Counted from the first letter of the stretch, positions 50,820 to 60,463 are shown. The stretch is 64,000 nucleotides of DNA from Streptomyces acidicola (GCF_009377235.1 NZ_VMNX01000005.1:55467-119466), one strand, 5' to 3'. Program-made: numbers and translations. The notes: generated by a model from the letters alone, not told the origin.

Positions 50820-53167
50820 AGAGCTCCGCCCGGCCCGGGCAGGAGGACGACGAGAAGACGGCGGTCTGCCCGCACCGGCGCTTCACCGGAGCCCCCTGCG
50901 GCGGCACCCTGCTGCCCACCGGCCACTGCGCCGAGTGCGGCCGCGCGAAGAACGGCCCCGGGCTGCCCGCCCTGCCCGAGGACCCACGGGACTTCGGCCC
51001 GCACGAGCTCCTCGCACTGCCCGAGCGCGCGCCGCGCCCCGCACAGGAACGCCTCATCCATCCCGAGGCGTCGCTGCGCATCCGCATGAGCTGCTCGTCC
51101 TCCGGGTGCGGCATCACCTTCGCGCCGCCCTACACCGTGGGCCCGGTGCCGATGGAGGGCCACTGCCCGGCCTGCGGCGACCCGTACTCGTACCGGCCCG
51201 AACTCGCCGGGGGCGATGTGCTGCGCGACCAGTACCGGATCATGGGCCCCATCGCGCACGGCGGCCAGGGCTGGGTCTATCTCGCCGAGGACACGCATCT
51301 CGGTGACGTCGTCGCCGTCAAGGGACTGCTCAACCGCTACGAGCAGGACGGCGCCCGGCTCGCCGACGTCGAACGACGCAACCTGGTCGCCATCCGCCAC
51401 CCCCGCATCGTCCAGATCCGCGACTTCGTCGCCCGCCGCGACGACACCGGGCAGGTCACCGGCGGCTACATCGTCATGGACGACGTCGGCGACGGCACCC
51501 TCGAAAAGGTCGTCGAGGAGACCCGGCGCGGAGAGTCGGTCCTCGACATCGAGCACGTCGCCGCGTACGGCTGCCAGATCCTCGAAGCCCTGGTCCATCT
51601 GCACGCCGGCGGCGAACGGGTCTTCGTGTACGGGGACATGAAGCCCTCGAACGTCGTGCACCACGGGGACGGCGTCAAGGTCATCGATCTCGGCGGCATG
51701 CGCGAGCAGGGCCAGAGCCAGCCGCCCGCCCATGTCACACCCGACTACATGGCGCCCGAGACCGGGTCCTCGGCCGTGCCCACCGTCGCCCACGACCTGC
51801 ACACGGTCGGTGTCACCCTGCGGGAACTCGCCGGCTGGGCCGTCGACGAGGTACCCGGCCTCGGCACCGCCTCCTTCCGCGGCGTCGTCGCGCGCGCCAC
51901 CCGGAGCGACCCGGGGCTGCGCTTCGCCGACGCCCGCGAGATGGCGGCCCAACTGCGGGGCGCACTGCGGGAGATCCGGGCGCTGCGCGGCAAGACCGAC
52001 CCGCCCGAGCCCTCCGACTACTTCTCGCCGTCCCCGCAGCTGCTCGGCGCCCGGCTCGGCACGGTGCCGGGCATCGAGCACTGGCTGGACCGCCCCCGCC
52101 GCGACCGGTACGCGCCGCCCGTGGCCCCCGCCCTCGACCTCGGCGCGCCCACCCCCACCGAGATCGCCCGCTGGCTGCCGGTGCCGAGGCGTTATCCGGG
52201 CGATCCGCAGACCGCGCGGTTCGAGGTGAGCAGCGGCTACGACCCGGGCCAGCTCCTCGGCCAGGAGGGCGAGAAGCCGCCCTCGGTGGAGATCCGCCTC
52301 CACAACGTACGCGTCCTGCTGGGCCGGAACACACGGGAGGACCTGGAGCGGGCCCAGGAGGAACTCGACACCGCCGACTCCCTTCCGGGGCCGTCCGCCG
52401 TGCGCCGGTGGCGGCTTGAGTGGCACCGCGCCCTGGTCGCGCTGCGCCGCGCCGACCTCGACGACGCCCCACGGCGGGTCGCCGAGGCCAAGACCCACTT
52501 CACGCGGGTCCGCCTCGAAGTGCCCGGCGAGTACGCGCCCAAACTCGCCCTCGCCTACTGCGGGGAGCGGCTCGGCGACGACACGGCCGGGCCCAGCGCC
52601 AGGGAACTGTACGAGGCGGTGTTCGCCCGCAACCCCGCGCACGGCGGCGCCGCCCTCGGCCTGGCCCGGCTCGCGCTCCGCGCGGGAGACCGCCGGGCGG
52701 CCCTCGACGTGCTCGGCCGGGTCCGCCCCGGCACCCTGGACCACACCGTCGTGCGCATCGCCTCCCTGCGCATCCGCGCGGCCCGGCTGCCCGGAGACGG
52801 CGATCCGCTGCCCGCGCCCACCGAGGTCGACGCGGCGCTCGCCGAACTGGACGCCCTCGTACGCCAGAAACCGGGCGCCGGCGAGCCGAGCCTGTCCGAG
52901 GACGAGGCACTGCGCCTGCGCACCGAACTGGACGAATGGAAGCTGGACGCGCTGTACAGCAGCAGCGACCGGCCCGGCCCCCGGGGAAGAGGCGCCGGAC
53001 GGCTCGACGCTCGCGGCCTGAGGCACCTGAGCGCGCAGGAACGCGGGCTGCGCGAACGGATCGAGGCGCACTACCGGCAACTGGCCGCACGTCACCGGGA
53101 GTCGGCCACCGCCCACGAACACCTCGTGGACCTCTTGCACGCGGTACGACCTCAGACCGTGTTCTGA
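50816..53167 (+). CDS. pknG: PknG-like serine/threonine kinase
   Basis: The 783-residue protein has the PknG domain order. The N-terminal Cys-rich part has CGGTLLPTGHCAECG and then a rubredoxin-like SCSSSGCGITF with HCPACGDPY (about 98-125). The kinase domain (about 140-400) has GPIAHGGQGWVY, VAVKGL, VYGDMKPSNVV and VIDLGG; like M. tuberculosis PknG it lacks the Arg of HRD. The C-terminal part has TPR-like helices (about 500-780). It is soluble, with no membrane helix. In mycobacteria PknG regulates 2-oxoglutarate/glutamate metabolism through GarA and is encoded with glnX and glnH; here it is followed by functionally similar genes. Confidence 0.92.
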   Translation: MKSSARPGQEDDEKTAVCPHRRFTGAPCGGTLLPTGHCAECGRAKNGPGLPALPEDPRDFGPHELLALPERAPRPAQERLIHPEASLRIRMSCSSSGCGITFAPPYTVGPVPMEGHCPACGDPYSYRPELAGGDVLRDQYRIMGPIAHGGQGWVYLAEDTHLGDVVAVKGLLNRYEQDGARLADVERRNLVAIRHPRIVQIRDFVARRDDTGQVTGGYIVMDDVGDGTLEKVVEETRRGESVLDIEHVAAYGCQILEALVHLHAGGERVFVYGDMKPSNVVHHGDGVKVIDLGGMREQGQSQPPAHVTPDYMAPETGSSAVPTVAHDLHTVGVTLRELAGWAVDEVPGLGTASFRGVVARATRSDPGLRFADAREMAAQLRGALREIRALRGKTDPPEPSDYFSPSPQLLGARLGTVPGIEHWLDRPRRDRYAPPVAPALDLGAPTPTEIARWLPVPRRYPGDPQTARFEVSSGYDPGQLLGQEGEKPPSVEIRLHNVRVLLGRNTREDLERAQEELDTADSLPGPSAVRRWRLEWHRALVALRRADLDDAPRRVAEAKTHFTRVRLEVPGEYAPKLALAYCGERLGDDTAGPSARELYEAVFARNPAHGGAALGLARLALRAGDRRAALDVLGRVRPGTLDHTVVRIASLRIRAARLPGDGDPLPAPTEVDAALAELDALVRQKPGAGEPSLSEDEALRLRTELDEWKLDALYSSSDRPGPRGRGAGRLDARGLRHLSAQERGLRERIEAHYRQLAARHRESATAHEHLVDLLHAVRPQTVF

Positions 53168-53374
53168 CCGCACAGCAGGGACCGACCGCACAGCAGGGAC
53201 CGACCGCACAGCAGGGACCGACCGCACGGCAGCGACACCGCACGGCAGCGACACCGCACAGCGGCGACACCGTGCGGCAGCGAGACCGCATGGCAACGAC
53301 AGACCGCATGGCAACGACAGACCGCATGGCAACGACAGACCGGACGGCAACGACAGACCGGACGGCAAGCGAAA
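53167..53374. repeat. Twelve-unit minisatellite starting at the pknG stop codon
   Basis: Units of 16-18 bp built on ACCGCAYRGCARCGAC begin at the last base of the pknG stop: three of 18 bp from 53167, four of 16 bp from 53221 and five of 18 bp from 53285. They fill the gap to the next gene. One plus frame reads through all of them, but codon use and absence of a start argue against coding. Confidence 0.85.
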
Positions 53375-53425
53375 GCCCGCACGGCCCCCCACCCGGGTCC
53401 GGACGGTGACGAAGGGGAAGGAGCG

Positions 53426-54826
53426 GTGACGTACGACATGAGCAGCCACACCCGGCCGACGCAGCCGGACATCCGGCTGCACGTCGACCTCGACGGCTAC
53501 CTGCGCCCGCACCGCAGCGCGAAGATCGAGGCACATCTGAGGGTCGAGGTGGCCGCCACCGGCGCTCCCGCCGATCTGCCCGCGGTCGAACTCGCCGTGG
53601 TCATCGCGGTGGATGTCGCCGAGCCCCTCAGGGCGGCCGTCCGGCACGCCCTGCCGGCCGCACTGCGCGCCCTGCCCGACGGCATCTCCTTCATCGTGCT
53701 CGGCGGTGGCCCCGAGCCCGTCGGGTGCTATCCGCGAGGCGGCGCCGAGTGGGCCGTAGCCGACGAGGACGAGAAGCGCCGGGCCGTCTTCGCCGCGGGC
53801 GCGGTCCCGCTGCACCGGGACGGTCCGCGCCCCGCCGGGTACGCCCCCTGGGCGGCCAGGTCACGCGCCCTGCTCGCCGGCCGCCCGCTGTCCGTACGCC
53901 ATCTGCTGCTGATCACCGACGGGTCCAGCGCCCCGGGCGAGACCCGTCTGGAGGAGGAACTGGACGCCTGCGCCGGACACTTCACCTGCGACGTGTTCGC
54001 CGTGGGCGCCGACTGGACGCCCGACCCCCTGCTGACCCTCGCAGAACGGCTGCACGGCACCGCCCAGTTCGTGGACGACGGCCTCGGCCGGGAGATCACC
54101 GCCGCCATCCGGCGGCTGCGCCGGGTGCACGCGCCCCAACTGCCGGTCGAGGTGACCGTGCGGCCCTCGGTGCGTCAGGTCGCGCTGAGCGAGAAGGCGC
54201 CCCGGCCGCACCGTCTGCGCGGACTGTCCCAGCCCGGCGGGCCGCGCCACTGGAGCTTCCCGACGTACCAGTGGGAGCAGGGCCGTCGCGACTACCTGCT
54301 CACCCTCGTCGCCGACGCCCACGCCGACCCGCTGGAGACCGACCTGCAGTTCGCCATGGTCTCCATCGGCGATGTCCACGCGCCCGTCACCGCCCGCTGG
54401 CACCGCCCCCGGCGGCCACCGCCCCACGTCCCCGCGGGCAGTGACGGCGTGTCCACCCTGAAGGCCACCGCCGTGATGAGGGACGCCCTGCGCCAGGGAC
54501 TCACCCTCTGGGAACACCAACCTGACGCAGCCAAACGCTACTTGGGGCAGGCCGCACGCCTGGCGGTGCGGCTCGGCGAGGACTGGGTTCTGCGCGAGAT
54601 CGGTCTGGTCGCCGACATCGAGGACGCGGCCTCGGGGCGGGTCCAGCTGCGACCCGCCGTCGCGGCCGACACGCTCGGCTCGATGATCCTGCGCGCCGGG
54701 TCCCTACCTGGCGCACCGCTGCCGGACACCGCCGGTCCGCAGCAGGGTCCGCGCTGCGGTCACTGCGACGCCCCGGCCGGGAGCGAGGCCCGTTACTGCA
54801 TCGTCTGTGGGGAGAAGCTGCTGTGA
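53426..54826 (+). CDS. vWA-domain protein with C-terminal zinc ribbon
   Basis: The 466-residue protein has an N-terminal Ig-like strand region (PDIRLHVDLDGYLRPH), then a von Willebrand A domain starting ELAVVIAVDVAEPLR. The MIDAS motif is degenerate (DVAEP in place of DxSxS), so metal-dependent ligand binding may be lost. The C-terminus is a zinc ribbon, CGHCDAP followed by CIVCGEKLL. It is encoded in the pknG operon and ends in a GTGA overlap with the GlnX-like gene. A scaffold role with the kinase is a reasonable guess. The GTG at 53426 is used; an ATG at 53438 is an alternative. Confidence 0.83.
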   Translation: MTYDMSSHTRPTQPDIRLHVDLDGYLRPHRSAKIEAHLRVEVAATGAPADLPAVELAVVIAVDVAEPLRAAVRHALPAALRALPDGISFIVLGGGPEPVGCYPRGGAEWAVADEDEKRRAVFAAGAVPLHRDGPRPAGYAPWAARSRALLAGRPLSVRHLLLITDGSSAPGETRLEEELDACAGHFTCDVFAVGADWTPDPLLTLAERLHGTAQFVDDGLGREITAAIRRLRRVHAPQLPVEVTVRPSVRQVALSEKAPRPHRLRGLSQPGGPRHWSFPTYQWEQGRRDYLLTLVADAHADPLETDLQFAMVSIGDVHAPVTARWHRPRRPPPHVPAGSDGVSTLKATAVMRDALRQGLTLWEHQPDAAKRYLGQAARLAVRLGEDWVLREIGLVADIEDAASGRVQLRPAVAADTLGSMILRAGSLPGAPLPDTAGPQQGPRCGHCDAPAGSEARYCIVCGEKLL

Positions 54827-55932
54827 CGACCGCACGCGCCGCCTCCTGGCGCAGTTACTCGCCTGCCGCTTTCTGGCGCAGGCGCCTGAGCCCCTTCCGG
54901 ACCCGTCGGCTGCTGCAGGCGCACCTGCTGGTCCTGGCGGTGTGCGCGGCCGTGGGAGTGAGCGCCCTGCTCGTCTCCTGCCGTCAGGTCCTGGACGGCA
55001 CCGAGGCGGTCGCGTCCCGCGAGGCGTCGGCCGTGCAGGGGCTCGCCGCCGCTCGCCTCGCGGTGCTGCGCGCCTACGAGGAGGCCGATGACCTGGATGA
55101 CCGGGAGGCCCGTGACCTGGATGACCGGGAGGCCCGTGGCCTGGATGACCGGGATGACCTGACACTCGTCGGCGTCGCGGGCCTGGGCGAGACCTACCGG
55201 GCCCAGCTCTCCGCCGCCGACCAGGGCCTGTCCCGGATCGCGGACCGGACGGACCAGGACCTCGGCACCGTCAACGGTCTGCTCGCCTCCTACAGCAACT
55301 CGATCAACCTCGGCACGGCCATGTACCGAGACCGGCCCCTCATGCGGCAGCAGAAGCTCGAAGAGGCGCACTCGCTGCTCACCCGCCCGGACGTGGGACT
55401 CGTGCCCCGCCTGGACGAACTGCGGCGGATACAGATGAGGCACGCCGAAGCCACCGCCACCATGGGGTGGCTGCAGCGCGGCGGCTGGTGGCTCGCCGAA
55501 CTCGCCCTGGCGGCCCTGGCGCTGACCCTGCTCTCCGCGCTGTTCGTGCTGCGCGACCGCTGCGGCCGCGACTGGACCCCGTATCTGCTCGTCGCCTTCG
55601 CCCTCACCGTGCTGCTCGCGGTGGTCCCGCTGCTGACGATGTTCTCCGCCCAGGACGACCTCGACGGCGCGGTCGGGGATCTGCAGCAGATCACCTTGGT
55701 CTCCCGGCAATCCTGCGACGGGCCCTCCCTGCGATCCTGCAGCGTCGATGCCCTGGCCGAGGCACAGCAGACCGTCACGGAGAAGTCCGAAGACATCCGG
55801 CGGCAACTGGCCGATGAAACCTGGACCGACCGGGTGTACCAGGGCACCCTGACCGGCGGCCTCCTGGTCGTCGTCCTGCCCGTGGTGGGGCTCGGTCTTC
55901 GGCTCGACAGCGACTACGGGAGGCGACCGTGA
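54823..55932 (+). CDS. GlnX-like four-helix membrane protein
   Basis: The 369-residue protein has predicted transmembrane helices at about 32-53, 218-240, 249-272 and 343-362. A large external helical domain lies between the first two, and a second loop with two Cys (SRQSCDGPSLRSC) lies between the last two. This is the layout of mycobacterial GlnX, which relays amino-acid sensing by GlnH to PknG. The external domain holds an in-frame repeat: DDLDDREAR, DLDDREARG, LDDRDD (about 89-112). It overlaps neighbouring genes at both ends. Confidence 0.75.
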   Translation: MTTARAASWRSYSPAAFWRRRLSPFRTRRLLQAHLLVLAVCAAVGVSALLVSCRQVLDGTEAVASREASAVQGLAAARLAVLRAYEEADDLDDREARDLDDREARGLDDRDDLTLVGVAGLGETYRAQLSAADQGLSRIADRTDQDLGTVNGLLASYSNSINLGTAMYRDRPLMRQQKLEEAHSLLTRPDVGLVPRLDELRRIQMRHAEATATMGWLQRGGWWLAELALAALALTLLSALFVLRDRCGRDWTPYLLVAFALTVLLAVVPLLTMFSAQDDLDGAVGDLQQITLVSRQSCDGPSLRSCSVDALAEAQQTVTEKSEDIRRQLADETWTDRVYQGTLTGGLLVVVLPVVGLGLRLDSDYGRRP

Positions 55933-57176
55933 CCCGGCGTTTCAAGGTGCTGGCGCTCCTCACGGTGCTGCTGGTCTGTGCCGGCAGCCTGGTGGCGGTC
56001 TGGGCACGGCCGGACGACGAGCCGGTGACCATCCTGGGCCCGTGGACCGACGACCAGGAAAAGCAGTTCAAGGAGCTGTTGGACGGCTTCGGCATCCCCT
56101 TTGAGTACCAGGGCACCGCGGCCCAGCGCGAGGTGCTGCTGTCCAAGGTGCAGTCGGGGGAGCCTCCGGACATCGCGATCATGCCGGGCGTCGGCGAACT
56201 CGCCGAGTACGCGGAGCAGCAGCGCCTCAAACCGCTGAACGGCTACTACGAAGAGGAGGAGTACGGCTCTCCCTGGAACGCGGCGAGCACGCGCCGCGGA
56301 CACGTGTACTGGGTCCCGGTCAAGGCGGACCTGAAGAGCATCGTCTGGTACCGCGAGGGCAACAAGCCCGCCAACTCACCGGCACCGATGGAGAGCTGGT
56401 GCATCGGCATGGGGGAGGACGGAGCCTCCGGTTGGCCCGGCAGCGACTGGATCGAGGACCTCGTGCTGCAACGGGAGGGCCCGGGCGTCTACGGGAAGTG
56501 GGCGCGGGGGGACGACGACGTGAAGTGGACCGGGAACGCGGTGCGCACCGCATGGGAGGCGTGGGCCGGCCTGCTCCAGCAGAACAGGAAGGCGGCCGAG
56601 CACGCCCTGCTCACCGATCACCGCGGTGACCCCGAACGCAACGGACTGCTGTTCGAGGGCCGGGACGGGTGCACCCTGGAGCACCAGGGCTCCTTCGCCC
56701 GCTCCTTCTACCGGGGGGAGCGCAAGCACGCGCGCCTGAAGGACTCCGCTCCGCTGCTGCCCGGAGGCCCGTACTCGGTCCGCGCCCACCAGGTGACCGG
56801 CGACTTCGCCGCGCTGTTCAGCAGCAGCCCGCGGGCCCTGGACCTGATCAAACGGCTGGCCTCCCGCAAGGGCCAGCAGGAGTGGGCCAAAACCGCGGAC
56901 GTCTTCTCGGCGAACCGCCAGGTGCGGCCGAAGGACGGCCCGGCCGAGCGCGACATCGCCAAACGGCTCACCGGTGACGTCCCCCTCTGCCTGGACGCCT
57001 CGGACGTCATGGCACCCGCTGTGCGGGACGCCTTCTACGAGGCCGTCCTGCTGACCATCGCCAGGGCCGCCGCCGACGAGGACCTCGACATACGGGGCCT
57101 CCTCGAAGACGTACAGCAGGTGCAGGAGGCGCAGCCCTCCAGACACGCGGCACCGCGGACGGTGTGCAGTACGTGA
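55929..57176 (+). CDS. Extracellular solute-binding protein (family 1-like)
   Basis: The 415-residue protein has an N-terminal signal or anchor helix (VLALLTVLLVCAGSLVAVW) with no Cys after cleavage. The periplasmic-binding fold has VTILGPWTDDQEKQFKELLD, DIAIMPGVGELAEYA and AWEAWAGLLQ, which resembles sugar-type (family 1) binding proteins more than the class 3 amino-acid binder GlnH of the mycobacterial PknG operon. There are no transporter permease genes nearby, so it is likely a sensor subunit for the GlnX-like protein. GTGA overlap with the preceding gene. Confidence 0.82.
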   Translation: MTRRFKVLALLTVLLVCAGSLVAVWARPDDEPVTILGPWTDDQEKQFKELLDGFGIPFEYQGTAAQREVLLSKVQSGEPPDIAIMPGVGELAEYAEQQRLKPLNGYYEEEEYGSPWNAASTRRGHVYWVPVKADLKSIVWYREGNKPANSPAPMESWCIGMGEDGASGWPGSDWIEDLVLQREGPGVYGKWARGDDDVKWTGNAVRTAWEAWAGLLQQNRKAAEHALLTDHRGDPERNGLLFEGRDGCTLEHQGSFARSFYRGERKHARLKDSAPLLPGGPYSVRAHQVTGDFAALFSSSPRALDLIKRLASRKGQQEWAKTADVFSANRQVRPKDGPAERDIAKRLTGDVPLCLDASDVMAPAVRDAFYEAVLLTIARAAADEDLDIRGLLEDVQQVQEAQPSRHAAPRTVCST

Positions 57177-57266
57177 TGAGCGCCGCACGGCCTTCGGTTT
57201 TGCGTGAGCGCCGAAGTCATGGGCGCGGGCCGCGAGTTGACCACTTGGTGTCGTAGCCTGTCGGCC

Positions 57267-58029
57267 ATGGTGCGCCGCTTACTGGCCCTGCCGTGGATAC
57301 ACACGGTGTACGACGTCGCTCTCGCGGTGCTGGTGGTCTATATGACCTCGTCCTACGACCAGGCCTTCGACCCGGTCATCGGTGGGGCGATGGCCCTGGT
57401 GCTGTTGTTCCGCCGCACCGGCCGATGAAGGTGATGTGGCTGGTCACGGGGCTTGCGCTGATCCAGTCCGTGCTGGCGACCGCCCCGGCCATGTACGACG
57501 CGGCGCTGCTCATCGCGATGGTTTCGGTGGTCACCCATGCCCGGTCGATGCGGGACGCCTACACGGCGGGCGCGATCGTGCTGCTGGGCGTGGTGGTGAC
57601 TTTCGGCGGGCTCCTGCCGTTCGGCGAGGAGTTGGGCGAGAGCGTCGGCGACATCGTCGCCATCGGCGGTGTCTGTGCGGCCGTGTGGCTGACCGCCATG
57701 GTGCTGCGGACACGCCGGCTCTACGTGGCCAGTCTGGAAGCGCGTGCTGCCACGGCCGAACGGGAGCGTGAGCACCTGGTGCAGATCGCGGCGGCCGAGG
57801 AGCGCGCGGAGATCGCCAGGGAGCTGCACGATGTGGTGGCCCACAGTCTGGCGGTGATGATTCTGCAGGCCGACGGGGCAGGCTACGCCCTCAAGTCGGA
57901 TCCCGACAAGGCTGGTTCGGCGCTGAAGGCGATCGCCGACACCGGCCGTGACGCGCTGGAGGACATGCACCGGATCGTGCGAGTCCTGCGCGCGGCGGCC
58001 GGGCCTCCGCCGACGCGTCGCCGGGTGCC
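57267..58029 (+). pseudogene. Split, C-terminally truncated NarL-type histidine kinase
   Basis: The first frame (57267-57428) encodes VRRLLALPWIHTVYDVAL and two membrane segments, ending at TGA 57426. The rest continues one frame over from ATG 57425 (MKVMWLVTGLALIQ), with more membrane segments and an intact dimerisation box EERAEIARELHDVVAHSLAV. After RIVRVLRAAAGPPPTRRR it runs into the convergent gene, so the HATPase domain is missing. The ATGA junction could couple the two parts, but without an ATPase domain kinase activity is not possible. Confidence 0.75.
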
Positions 58030-58884
58030 TCAGCGCACCACCACCATCAGCGTCTTCGTCACGGAGAACTTCTCGCTCTCGGGCGACGTGGGCTCGCTGT
58101 CGTACCCGCAGCGGTAGCAGCCGAAGAGCTCGACCGTGGTCGTGCCCTTCTCCCGGGCGGTGAAGCTGTACCAGTCCTGCCGTTCGGCGGCCGGGTCGCC
58201 GGTGGTGTGCGGTGGGCCGGGCTCCAGCCCTGCCACCGCGCCGTCCGGCTCCCCGGTGACCTTCCAGGTGTAGCCCGGCTGGTTGGAGTAGCGGTTGGCG
58301 ACGAGGAACCGCTCGCCGGGGCGCACGGTGACGGTGCCCGCGAAGTCCCCGTCGAACTTGCGGGACTCGGACGGTTCGTACGCCTCGCTGTACGCCCCTT
58401 CGGCGTCCTTCGTCACGACGGTGCCCTGGATGGTGTCCTTGACCTCGACCGGGTACGTCATGGTGCGGTCGCCGTCGGTCTCCTTCAGCACGATGCGCGC
58501 CGAGCCGGTCTTCAGCGCACGGAACGTGAAGTAGTGCGTGCCCTTGACGGTCTTCTCGCCCTGGGCGCGCAGCACCTTGCCCGACTCGCCCGCGTCGGCG
58601 ACCTCCCAGTCCGCTGCGTCGCCGCCCGGGCGGACGTGCAGCGAGAAGTCGTGCCCGGTCAGCACCGTGGTCCGGACGGACTGGGAGGCGACGTCGATCT
58701 CCCCGTCCGGGCCGCGCTCCACCCCGTGCAGCGGCTTCGGGATCCCGCAGCACACCTCGTCGTCGGACACGGTCTCGTATCCGACGAACCCGAGCCCGCC
58801 CAGGACAACTACCGCGACACCGCCGGTGACGCCCCAGAAGGTCTTTCCCCTGCGCATCCTGCGCATCTCGCCCATCCCGCGCAT
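58030..58884 (-). CDS. Secreted or membrane-anchored tandem chagasin-like (I42) protease inhibitor
   Basis: The 284-residue protein has a basic start and a signal/anchor helix (FWGVTGGVAVVVLGGLGFVG), then two Ig-like domains. The second has chagasin (I42) features: SNQPGYTWKV (compare NPTTGYxW), WYSFTAREKGTTTVEL and a final YRCG segment. The first has the matching HYFTFRALKTGSARIVL. I42 proteins block papain-family cysteine peptidases by three loops. It lies 7 nt after the cysteine-peptidase gene in the same operon, so it may be that enzyme's immunity protein. GAGGTGA precedes the ATG. Confidence 0.78.
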   Translation of the reverse strand: MRGMGEMRRMRRGKTFWGVTGGVAVVVLGGLGFVGYETVSDDEVCCGIPKPLHGVERGPDGEIDVASQSVRTTVLTGHDFSLHVRPGGDAADWEVADAGESGKVLRAQGEKTVKGTHYFTFRALKTGSARIVLKETDGDRTMTYPVEVKDTIQGTVVTKDAEGAYSEAYEPSESRKFDGDFAGTVTVRPGERFLVANRYSNQPGYTWKVTGEPDGAVAGLEPGPPHTTGDPAAERQDWYSFTAREKGTTTVELFGCYRCGYDSEPTSPESEKFSVTKTLMVVVR

Positions 58885-58891
58885 CACCGGC

Positions 58892-60463
58892 TCACCTCGG
58901 CAGGTGGACGCCCGTGGCGTCCGGGAATCGCTCGTCCGACGCCTTGTCCATGTTGCCGTTGACGAAGTCGTCCTCACTGACCCAGGTGGTCTGGCCCCAC
59001 GGGTTGTGCACCTGGAGCATGCCGTTCTCGGCGCCGATGATGACCAGGGCGTGGCCGCCGTCGCCGGTCGTCTTGATCGGGACGGGCTTGCCCTCCGCGA
59101 CGGCCTGCTCGATCTCGGGCAGGACGCCCCGGCGGTCGTCGGCGCTGCCCAGGTCCTGGCGCTCGTAGTCGGCGCCCGTGGGCGAGTTGAGCTCGTTGTC
59201 GGCGACCTCCGACCAGCCCTCGTCGTCCATGCCGGTGGGCGGGCCGTTGTTGAAGAAGCCGCCCCTTTCGCCGTCGCCGTCGTCGTGGACGCGGTGCTGC
59301 TCGTCCACGAGGCGCTCGCGGAACGCGTCCGGATCGTCCTCCTGGCCGTCGGGCCCGCCGGTCAGCTCCAGCGCGTAGACCGGGTCGACCATGGCGCGGG
59401 CGTTGACGGTGGAGGAGGCCACGCAGCTGGCCTCCTGGCCGTCGCCGCCCTGGATCCACTGCTGGCCCTTGAAACTGTTCTGCGTCGTGTCGTAGACGGG
59501 GTTGCCGTTCGCGTCCACCTCGGTGACCACCGGGGTGAGATGCCGGGCCAGCCATGCCTCGTCCTTGCCCGCGATCTTCTGGCTGAAGTCGCCGAGGCTG
59601 TCCATGTCGTTCCCGGCGGCGAGCGCCTTCATCAGGTACGCCCGCTCCTCAGGTGAGGCGGACGCGTCCAGCATTCGCTGGAACTCGGCGCGGTCCTCCG
59701 CGCTCATGCTGTTCAGCCGCTCGCCGGCGCGCTCCAGGTCGTTCGTGGAGAGGATCTCGTTGTACTCGCGCGCCGCGCTGTTCTCGTCGACCATCGCCGT
59801 GTCGGCCAGCATCAGCTTGTCGACCGGACTCACGCACGCGTCCAGATGACCCGAGCGGGCCTCGGAGGCAAGCTTGTTGAGGTCGCGGGCCGCCGCGCGG
59901 GCCGCGTCGTCGGCGCGGACCGCCGCCGCGTGCCGGGCCCTGGCACCCGCGAGGGCTATCTCGCGGGCCCGCTCCTTCTCCTCCATGTCCTCGCCCGTCT
60001 CCACCCAGTCGAAGACTCCGTCCGGGCCGCCGAGCACGTTCCGCGCCCGGCGCAGGTCGACAAGGCCCGGACCGTCCTCACGCTGGGCGGCACGCACGCC
60101 GTCGGCCAGGCACTCCAGGGCCTTCTTGCCCTGCCGGAACGCCTCGGTCATCTGCTCGGCGGCACGCCCGGCCGCCGCGACGACCTCCTGGGCCGTCACG
60201 CTCGCCATGCCCTCCCACGCCTGCGGGAGGTCCTTGCTCGCGACCTGCTCGACCGGCTCCTCGACCTCGAACTGGCACTGGTCGGCGGCCTTCTTGTAGG
60301 AATCGGCCGCTGCCTCGATGGCGTCCGGGTGCCCCTTGGGCCCGGCGACGGCCAGTGCCTTTTCGATGGCCGCGATGAGATCGTTCTTCGAGTCCGCGTC
60401 CTCGATCGCGTTGACCGCGTCGGCGAGTTCGGCCCGTCGGGTGGTCGTGTCCTCGCCCGCCAT
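58892..60463 (-). CDS. Papain/calpain-like cysteine peptidase with helical N-terminal region
   Basis: The 523-residue protein has an all-helical N-terminal ~290 residues, WXG100-superfamily-like in length and composition (AWEGMASVTAQEVVAAAG, REIALAGARARHAAAVRADD). The C-terminal half is a papain-fold peptidase: Cys in GQEASCVASST (about 343), His in GGHALVIIGAENG (about 480) and Asn in HNPWG, as in calpains and C39-like enzymes. There is no Sec signal, consistent with type VII secretion. The gene overlaps its upstream neighbour (ATGA) and precedes the inhibitor gene. Confidence 0.82.
   Translation of the reverse strand: MAGEDTTTRRAELADAVNAIEDADSKNDLIAAIEKALAVAGPKGHPDAIEAAADSYKKAADQCQFEVEEPVEQVASKDLPQAWEGMASVTAQEVVAAAGRAAEQMTEAFRQGKKALECLADGVRAAQREDGPGLVDLRRARNVLGGPDGVFDWVETGEDMEEKERAREIALAGARARHAAAVRADDAARAAARDLNKLASEARSGHLDACVSPVDKLMLADTAMVDENSAAREYNEILSTNDLERAGERLNSMSAEDRAEFQRMLDASASPEERAYLMKALAAGNDMDSLGDFSQKIAGKDEAWLARHLTPVVTEVDANGNPVYDTTQNSFKGQQWIQGGDGQEASCVASSTVNARAMVDPVYALELTGGPDGQEDDPDAFRERLVDEQHRVHDDGDGERGGFFNNGPPTGMDDEGWSEVADNELNSPTGADYERQDLGSADDRRGVLPEIEQAVAEGKPVPIKTTGDGGHALVIIGAENGMLQVHNPWGQTTWVSEDDFVNGNMDKASDERFPDATGVHLPR

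Noticed and set aside
53168..53409. C-terminal extension of a protein through the minisatellite after pknG
   Set aside because: The open frame through the repeats is out of frame with pknG and belongs to a shadow frame starting inside it. The repeat itself keeps frames open.
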